Origin: Vandiemenella viatica
Taxonomy: Eukaryota > Arthropoda > Insecta > Orthoptera > Morabidae
Assembly: GCA_031002005.1 (NCBI GenBank)
Contig: CM061919.1
Coordinates: 228,220,739-228,284,738 of the forward strand
Reading direction: 5' to 3'
DNA length: 64,000 bases
Each line of letters opens with the position of its first letter. The stretch's first letter is position 1. The translations under genes were made by a program, and so were the position numbers. Shown here piece by piece: positions 56,613-64,000 of the stretch. Below the pieces are notes generated by a model. It did not search any database. It was not told the DNA's origin and saw only the letters and a list, made by a program, of their open reading frames with translations.

Positions 56613-57395
56613 CATTTTAAAAACTTCGTAGCATGTATCTGCCCTAGGTTTGAATTTCTTCCATTTTCAGTCATCGTTATCATTGCAACCACTAAATAGT
56701 GGTCCGAGTAGAAATCATTTCCTTGGTCTATGTGAACATCCTCCATTTCCTTTTTATTCTCCATTTCCGATTATTTATTACTTAGTCACCCGACATTCCG
56801 TGTAGCTAATTTTACTTGCCACTGACATGCTTAAATCATTTCCATGATCCATCTGTTGGTACATTTTGAAGAGAGCCAGTAATATCAAAATCCCCTGATC
56901 ATGTTATGAGTGCTTTGCAGAGAAATCTTGGCAGTGTAGCTGCTAGCTTACAGACTGCTATTATTTGAAGCTTCCAAGCATGCTAAGTAATATTTTTGGG
57001 TTACCACTCTCTATGCAGATTGCCTTTGCTGGGCTGAGAGTTCCGCCTACCCTTCGTTTCCTGTTGGAGTTCCTTTTGCTTTGCCTAAAATTCCCATTTT
57101 AAGATGTCACAAATTCATCCTCATCCTTCTGTCTCAGTTACTCTGAGATTTACACCACAGAGCGTCCAGGTTCACCATGTGAAGGTTTGAGATAGGACCT
57201 GCCAGTTTGATACTGTTATAGGAGGGCACTTCCTACAATTAATGGGCCATACCTATAGGAATCTGTATGCTCATCCAGTGCCTGAGCCAGCCATTTGACA
57301 CCTTTTTTTTTAATACAACCAAAAATGTATGGCTTAGAAATGATATCTGTGCTAAAGTGTGTTGTGTGCTCAAGAGTTGGTAGCACTGCACTAGG
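56613..57395. other. Unassigned sequence
   Basis: No clear feature. Confidence 0.4.
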
Positions 57396-59085
57396 TAGGT
57401 CATCATCATCCTTAACAGTTTCCAGCCTCTGGCCGGGTCTACTTTATGCATAAGCCTCTCCATTTGCTTCTTTCATCCCGCCACCTCTCTGCCACCACCT
57501 TGTTCCAGTCCTCTCCTCTCTTCCGTACACACTCCTCCACTCGTTTCATCATCCATCTCTTGGTCTTCCTCTGGGTCATTTACCAGGCATTTTAATTTTG
57601 TGGATTTTTCTTGGGATTCTCTGAACCTCCATTCTCTTTACATGTCAATACCATCTCAGTCTGGTCCTCTCTATCCTTTCCTGTAGAGCAGTGTTTCCCA
57701 ACCTTTTTTGGGTCATGTCCCACTTTCAACATTTTTTTGCCCCCCATATATAATTTTTAATAAAAAAATTATTTGTTATTAAAGAAACTGATATAGGATG
57801 GTTTTTGAAAGAAAACACTTTAATATTATCATAAAAAACAGTAAGTAAAATTAAAAAACATATAATGAAATACTGAAATTCAAATTCAAAAGATTTATAA
57901 TAAAGATTTATTATGGCAATTTAGTGTGATCCTTTTAAGAATTTGCTTTTTTGCTATATCTTGTAACCATATCTGGCATTGTGTTTAAATAACTCAAAGA
58001 GAAAGTGGTAAAGTTGTATCAAGTCAATTTCTAAATTGCCCCCCTAAAAAACCAAATTGCCCCCCTGTGGGGCGTGGGCCCCACGTTGGGAAACACTGCT
58101 GTAGAGGTTCCTCTTTTATGGTGCGTCTAATCACTTCAGTCCTTATTCTGTCCATTTTAGTAACTTCCATTCTACCTCTTAAAAACTTCATTTCACTTGT
58201 TTGCTGCTGATGACCAACTTTTTCACTGTCCACATTTCAGCAGCATAAGTCAAGATAGGCACATAGTATGCATAACAGATTACTCTCTTGCTTCTGTGTG
58301 GCACCTCTTTATTCCATATTAGGCTTCTAATGCTCCTTAGGAACACCTCTGCTTGTCTTCTTCTTTCACTTATCTCGCCATCATTTCCTCCACATTCCTC
58401 TAATACACTCCCCAGGTACTTGAACCTGCTTACCTTCTTTAGTTGTTCCCCTGCCATCACAATTCCCTGGATTAACCTATTCTTCTTTCTGGTTGTTACC
58501 ATGCACTCACATTTCCTTATATTAAATTTCAGGCCATACCCCTCCACACTGTCTGTCCATACATCCAACTGCTGCTGCACTTCCTCTTCATCATCTCCCC
58601 AGATCATCAGACCATCCGCAGAAACCATCACCTTCATGTTTTCCTCTCCCATCCTCACTGCCACCTTCTGCATTATTTCATCCATGATTATAATGAAGAG
58701 TAGTGGTGATAGGGCACTTCCTTGTTTTAGTCCATTCCTTTGTTCCATCCAATCTGATCTTCCTTCCCCTATTTTCACATAGCTCACACTTCCTTGGTAC
58801 AGTTCCGTCACTCTCCTGATGGTTTCTTTGGGAAACTTCCATACCTTACTCCTGTTTACACAATCATATGCTTTCTCAATATTGAGAAATACCAACATTA
58901 GATCCTTTCCATACTTATAATGTTTTTCCTGCAGATGTCTAATAGCAAATATCAGATCTACTGTCAATCTCCCTGATCTGAAGCCATACTGCTTTTCCCT
59001 TAGCCCTTTTTCCACCCTGTCACGTATCCTTTTTTCAATGATCTTCTCATACACTTTGGCACAGTGGCACATCAGTATAATACCT
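57396..59085 (-). mobile_element. RTE-like LINE, 3' two-thirds, with an hAT insertion
   Basis: The minus-strand RT frame 58188-59072 reads KQYGFRSGRLTVDLIFAIRH, MLVFLNIEKAYDCVNRSKVW, GLKQGSALSPLLFIIIMDEI, SADGLMIWGDD and KYLGSVLEECGGNDGEI. Beyond the hAT element, RWY-HVKRMEVQRIPRKIHK-like, KRVEECV and SRPGQRLETVKDDDD-like stretches follow, ending with GATGATGATGA at 57400. The catalytic boxes are lost twice: D to N in motif A and FADD to SADG in motif C. It is 5' truncated at about 59085. Confidence 0.85.
57689..58098 (-). mobile_element. hAT-type non-autonomous element, copy 2
   Basis: CAGTGTTTCCCAACC...GTTGGGAAACACTG with an 8 bp duplication CTGTAGAG (57681-57688, 58099-58106). It is the reverse complement of copy 1, with about 310 bases of its interior missing (the part with the transposase remnant) and without the A-rich expansion. 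Confidence 0.95.
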
Positions 59086-59299
59086 CTAGGTAGGTATTGT
59101 TATAAATTTTTTGTCTTTGTTATAAATGTATAATAATGGACAAGATGGAACTGGCTTGCGTGTGATAGTAGTAGTCATGTTGTGTGGTTTGACTTTGCAG
59201 TATATGTTGAGGAGAATATGATTTCATGGCAGGAGCAGAGAGAAAGACAGCAGTCACTGCAATAGAATTGTCAAATAGACCAACAACTCTAATGAAATT

Positions 59300-59515
59300 A
59301 TAAAAACCAAGCCTAGTGGGTGAGCTGTAATGCTCAGGCCTGGCATTTGGAAGAACATTGCTTCAAATCCCTGTCTGGTCATTTAGATTTTGGTTTTTCA
59401 TCGTTAATTCCAGGATGATCCTCTCAAAAGGTCATGGGCAAATTTCTTTTGGTTCTTTGTCCCAAATTCTCTCTGCTTTAATGACCATGACATTGATGAA
59501 GCATTAGGAAAAATA
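59300..59515 (+). mobile_element. Degenerate tRNA-headed SINE, same family as 41162-41396
   Basis: CCTAGTGGGTGAGCTGTAATGC (A-box region) and GCTTCAAATCCCTGTCTGG (B box) precede ATTTAGATTTTGGTTTTTC, TTCCAGG and CTCAAAAGGTCATGGGC, the same body blocks as the 41 kb copy. No target duplication is obvious. Confidence 0.7.
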
Positions 59516-60234
59516 TTAAATGTTGTATAGTGGATCCATCAGGAGCTGTTGATAGCTGAGCAGTTTCTTTAAATTGGTTTGCATAAAAGAAGGATTTAGA
59601 AGTAAATATTTCATTGGATGCATGAGAGAAGTTTCTGCTTTTTTTTTTCTGTCAATTTCTATGTTTGTAGATTTCAGTATTTTTAGAGGGTTTTGTCATC
59701 CTCTTCTGCAAGCTACAAAGCTATGTGCAATTACATATTCAATTCATTTATACTGCTTTCAGTAGAAAATAAATAATGCTGAAAGCATAATTTTTTATGA
59801 ATCAAAAATGAATTATGACATCTTTAATGACGATTTCAGTTGCTCTGGTGGCTATTTCTTACATTTGTATTTCACGAATTTTTAATCTAAGAAAATTTTC
59901 TTGTATCCGATACCTAAAACTGAATGCTAGTTTATGATTGATTGATTATGGTCAAGTCTTCCCTTCCATCTATTACTCCTAATTCTTCTATCCAGACCTC
60001 ATTTCCAACAGAAGCCTTACAGCACACTCTTCAATCACCTCCTCTCGTGCAACAACTCCCAACCCCTTTATCATATTTGTTTGGAAATAGTTTATACATT
60101 GAAGTAGCTGATGCTAATAATTAATTGAGTGTTAGTTAAATCTATGTGTTATTCAGAAGAATGGTACATAACTTATAATAAGTTATTATTCCTATTATTA
60201 TTTTATTCATGAAGGGAGGATCAGGCCATTTGGC
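59516..60234. other. Unassigned AT-rich sequence
   Basis: Nothing recognised. Confidence 0.45.
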
Positions 60235-60385
60235 TATGGAGGTGTGCACACTTGAATAAGGTTTTAAACCAAAATATTGTACATTTGTGTTCATCTTGTG
60301 TGTTTTATACTCATTGCAGCCTTCAACTTTGGTGAATGATGGATTAGTTTCTCTATCTGTCAGTATTTATACTGCCTGAAAGACA
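60235..60385 (+). mobile_element. Solo PLE 3' tail
   Basis: GGTGTGCACACTTGAATAAGG, hairpin GGTTTTAAACC, AAAATATTG and CAGCCTTCAACTTTGGTGAATGATGG-TTAGTTTC follow the PLE tail order. No coding part is present. Confidence 0.6.
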
Positions 60386-60748
60386 TTTCCTTTCCCTTAA
60401 TATTATTATTTAAAACTATAATACCACATACTGTTCTAAATAACCTATCAAAAAGCAATTATCTGTTGTTTTGTTTTCTGTGGAACACTTGTACACAAAG
60501 GAAGTAAAGGATCCATTACTTTGTTTATATGATAAACATGGCTACATGTGAGTATCTGAATCATTAAAATAAGTCTAGAAAAATATCTAGAGTCACATAC
60601 ATATAAGATTTCAGTACAATTCAAACCAGCACCATTCATCTGTGATCCAGTCAACCTCATCAATGTCTTTAAGTAATCAGCTATTTTGGTCTATAATGCT
60701 AACTATACTGAACAACTGACAATATCAGTAATTTTCACGAATTCATAC

Positions 60749-60936
60749 CACTTGAGCAACTAATTCATCCAAGCTGAGCTGTCCCAGAATTGGAACATCA
60801 GCATAGGCCACCTTATCGGTTTCTCTTGGAGCTTCAGCCTTCAAAAACTGTCGAGGTGCATACTTCTCCAACAACTGTTGCAAAACTTTATATTTCTCCG
60901 TATAATCTCCAGATTCCGATAATGGTGCATCATAGT
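60749..60936 (-). CDS. GLB1: Beta-galactosidase (GH35) internal exon, end of catalytic domain
   Basis: This exon encodes about 62 residues running from DYDAPLSESGDYTEKY to LSLDELVAQV. The first motif is characteristic of lysosomal beta-galactosidase just after the catalytic barrel, where the human protein has a nearly identical DYDAPLSE segment. The enzyme removes terminal beta-linked galactose from glycolipids and glycoproteins in lysosomes. On the minus strand the exon follows a CTTTTAG acceptor (60937-60942) and ends at a GTATG donor (60744-60748), leaving phase 0. The two catalytic glutamates lie in upstream exons beyond the right edge. The next exon is 23 kb away at 37307-37554, and the phases agree. 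The family call is secure; lysosomal location and exact substrate are inferred. Confidence 0.85.
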
Positions 60937-61719
60937 CTAAAAGAACACACATTTCCTCTATGATATGCATGTCTAATAACACTAGACAAAAATGGTGAAA
61001 GATTATTAAAAATAATAAAAATAATTTTTTGAATGTATATAGAGCAATAGGTTTTCTGCAATTTCTCATTTCATTTGTAGACTAATTTTGAGTGTTTCCT
61101 ATTGTTGATTAATAGCACAAACAGCAACAATTACACTCCTATCACATGGATATAAGCAAATTCAAATTTTATACTGGAATTTTGTGATAAACAAAACCTG
61201 TATGATAATAATATAAATTATTTTGATGTTTTTATAAAAAGTCAAAAAATTATGATAGTTATACAGGCCAGAAGACTAAGTGTTATGAACCAAAAAGGAA
61301 CTTAACTTTTAATACTAATCTGCTTAAATCTAAATACAGAATTTAGAAAATGATGAAACATGTTGAATAGATAGGTAAATAATGCAGGAAACACTGGATA
61401 AAGTAAATAATATATAAAGTGTTACTCCAAATTTGGATGACCAAAATAGTTTATTTTAATAGTGTAATTTCTTTTATATGTCACAGATTAGAGGAAAAAT
61501 ATGCAAAATGGTTAAATCCAGTGTTGGCCTATTCAGATCTATTTCCAAAAGATACCAGTGAATTACCATCTTTAACGTCCTCAAACGAGAGACAAATCAC
61601 TATCAACAATGTGATATGCTCCCACTGCATAGAGATTTGGTTTACACATAGGACTTTGATACAGTCTGGTGTTTAGGAATCTTGCATAACAATTATTTCC
61701 ATCCCAAATGATGAAAATA
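60937..61719. other. GLB1 intron, unassigned
   Basis: AT-rich sequence upstream of the last visible GLB1 exon, without recognised exons. Confidence 0.5.
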
Positions 61720-61721
61720 TA

Positions 61722-62600
61722 CAAGGGCCATACTGAAAGTCATGAGCAACTCATTATAAACCATCAAAATTTTTAAGATTGTAACTAAATGACAGCACAA
61801 ATCACAGTCTGTACATAATGTGTTGTCAGATTGTGATGGATTATGCTGTTATCACATGACTACAGGAAAAATGGCGGACAGCGATGTTTCATTTCAGGCT
61901 GTGATTGAAATTGTTGTTAAAGTTGAAAAATCAGCTGCTGAAATTCACCTCAGACTTCAAGATGCCTATGGAGATGTCTGCAAGTGTGCCAGCAGTGTTA
62001 GGAATGGATGAATCATTTCAAAGCTGGGAACACGATTATCCAAGACGAGTCTCGAAGCGGCCCCATCGAACTGCCTTTACAGAATGCAACAAGAAAAGAG
62101 TTGGTGTGCGCATTATAGATTACAGACATATCACTGTGAATGATATAGCTGCAAAACTTGCAGTAGGTCACAGTGCAATATGATACATAATTCAAAGCTT
62201 AGGTTATTGAAAGGTTTGGAAAGAAGGTCATCTTCAACAGGATAATGTGCATCCTCACATAGCTCAAACCACTATGGAGAAGATCAGAACATTTGGGATG
62301 GAAACTCTTCTAAATCCTCCCTACAATCCTTACTTGGCACACTCCAACTAACACCTTTTCAGTTCTGTTAATGAAGAGATGCTGGATTGATATTCGGCAA
62401 GCAGTACATCACTGTTTGTGGTCAGATGGAATGGAGTTCTATTGCAAGGGTATTTTCAAACTTGTAGAGTGATGGAAAAAAGTATGCAAAAAATTGGATA
62501 CTATATTGAAAAGTGAAAGAAATAAGATGGGTGTACTTGGTTTGGCTTAAAAATTAAGATTGCTGAAAAATTTTGCTCGTGACTTTCAGCATGACCCTCG
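61722..62600 (+). mobile_element. Internally deleted mariner
   Basis: 879 bp between TA dinucleotides. Inverted ends CAAGGGCCATACTGAAAGTC and, on the other strand, CGAGGGTCATGCTGAAAGTC. The N-terminal coding part (61871-62180: MADSDVSFQAVIEIVVKVEK..., ITVNDIAAKLAVGHSAI, the helix-turn-helix) is broken once. The middle is missing. The end reads LQQDNVHPHIAQTTMEKI, then NPPYNPYLAH, so the final catalytic D of DYHLF is absent. Family members are around 1.3 kb. Confidence 0.92.
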
Positions 62601-62602
62601 TA

Positions 62603-64000
62603 TTCATCCCCAGGGCCCAAAGCAGGTAACTCTGTGCTGAATTTCAGTCAGTGGCATAGTGCATTAGCAATATTTACTATAAGGTGCAGGAGACACCAGT
62701 TAAATTTAATTTAACTTCAAAATTCTCTCACTACAACTACAGTGATATTCTGAATTTAACATTTAGTTTAACATGTCATTAAATAATCTTTATTTTTGTT
62801 TATACTTTCTCTACCAATAATTTATTCATGTTTTCAGTAGTACATAAAAGTATTACTTTATGAAAGGATTGTGAGCAGCTGCAGAGGGAACTGGAAGGGA
62901 TGTTCATATAAATGTCAAAAAGAGTTTGTTAGGCACACAAACTTGGGAAAGAGAATTATGCAACCAAATAACAAAGGAGGGATTGTTGGTAGAAGCCATA
63001 AAATGAAAATGTATTTGGCATGACATTTGATAATAAGTTTAATTTGGTATGATGCATTATTAAAGTGTTATAGAAATGTTACTAAATTCCACATCTATTA
63101 GGCAGGATAATTAGTAGGGTTGTAATGGAGCTCCATATATGTGCAAGTGTGGAGCTTCCTCATGAAACCCTACCTCCACTTCTGTGTCTGCATCTGCAAC
63201 TTTTAATGCAGAAGTATAGTGGAGGTTTTATTCACATTGCAATATGTATATCTTATTCTTTTCTCTTTACATTGTCGCTTAGCTAACAACAACGTGACTG
63301 TTTTTTTCTTGCAATCCTGAAGTAAATGTAACAATGAACTGAACTGTGTTATTACCTAAACATGAATTTACAAGTTTGAACTTGTACATTAAGTAAAGAG
63401 GTCTATTCATGGTTGAACTTGTAATATCTTCATGCAGAACTACCATAGAATGCGCTCATCCATTCACACTACTAGAAGGGGTCCAAACAGTCCTTTCTAC
63501 TCACATTATCCTTATCACACACTTGTAGGGTGTTTCCTCCAATCAAGATACAACAGCATAGCTTGTTGGACGGCAGGGGCCAGTGTTGTTTGTCTGTGAG
63601 TGTAACCACATCCAACACTTCCTACATATACTGCAGCCCCTTCAAGGCCCAACAAGAGTCCTACATCAGAAAATCTGATCGTTGTAGGTCTTATAAACTG
63701 GACTGTGAATGGGCCACTAGAGCAGTGGAAAGACAGTTGGCATGGTCTTGCGCTTAGTTATGTAAATAATTTAATTCACTAGTTAAACTTGTCGCTGAAA
63801 AATGAGTCTAAAAATAAATCAATATGGCAGTATTAGATAGAAATAGACTTTGCTTATATAAAATGTAGAATTTGTGATAAAAAATATACTTTTAGTTTTA
63901 AGTTTATTTTTTATAAAATATTAAAATTATAAATTTATTTTTCCACTTCCACGTCCACTTCCACAAAACATCCACGTAAAGGCTGTACATGAGGAAAGTT
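62603..64000. other. Unassigned sequence at the right edge
   Basis: No GLB1 exon or transposon protein recognised. Short repeats of CCACTTCCA-CGTCCACTTCCAC lie near 63942-63963. Confidence 0.45.

Noticed and set aside
61722..62600. Functional mariner
   Set aside because: The centre is deleted, the frame is broken and the final catalytic residue is missing, although the ends are good.

Overview
This is a window of animal nuclear DNA, most likely from an insect with a large, repeat-rich, AT-rich genome. The signs are a multi-exon host gene with GT-AG introns of 10 to 23 kb, arthropod-type mariner elements, tRNA-headed SINEs, CR1/Jockey-like and RTE-like LINEs, Penelope-like elements (PLEs) and LTR retrotransposons. 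I see no bacterial, viral-genome or organellar stretch. The species cannot be named from the sequence; one SINE resembles a type I associate with orthopteroid insects, which is a weak hint only.

The only host gene I can support is a minus-strand beta-galactosidase (GLB1, glycoside hydrolase family 35). Four exons (60749-60936, 37307-37554, 36931-37143, 22972-23197) join with matching splice phases. A probable terminal exon lies at 12337-12573. The 5' half, with the catalytic barrel, lies beyond the right edge. Almost everything else sits in or downstream of its introns.

Layout: 1-490 unassigned; 491-5211 a 4.6 kb near-perfect palindrome of two head-to-head PLE copies between (TA)n tracts; 5.2-8.7 kb mostly unassigned with one SINE; 8.7-10.1 kb Helitron-like ends and a block of short repeats; 11.2-12.2 kb a second, smaller PLE palindrome; 12.3-12.6 kb the GLB1 terminal exon directly beside a CR1/Jockey-like LINE (to 15.8 kb); 15.9-17.8 kb a mariner carrying a SINE, between two oppositely oriented PLE tails; 18.4-21.3 kb copy A of a long-LTR family, itself holding a 1.2 kb inverted-repeat element; 23.4-25.7 kb old PLE debris; 27.6-29.5 kb a diverged tandem array with a 168 bp period; 31712-36740 a complete LTR retrotransposon with gag but no pol; 38.2-41.0 kb a broken mariner; 41162-41396 a SINE with an 11 bp target duplication; 41.9-51.3 kb one RTE-like LINE split in order by an hAT derivative, a mariner, a PLE and long-LTR copy B; 51.3-55.4 kb a second CR1-like LINE split by long-LTR copy C; 56.1-56.6 kb another inverted PLE pair; 57.4-59.1 kb an RTE-like LINE holding a second hAT derivative; 61722-62600 an internally deleted mariner.

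The transposon coding regions are almost all broken, several by loss of catalytic residues. The exception is the right-hand PLE arm, which keeps a continuous RT plus GIY-YIG frame. The patterns most worth following up are the recurrent head-to-head PLE pairs at (TA)n, the hammerhead-ribozyme-like core that recurs in their 3' tails, and the gag-only LTR element with a coiled-coil N-terminus and an unrecognised 299-residue second ORF.
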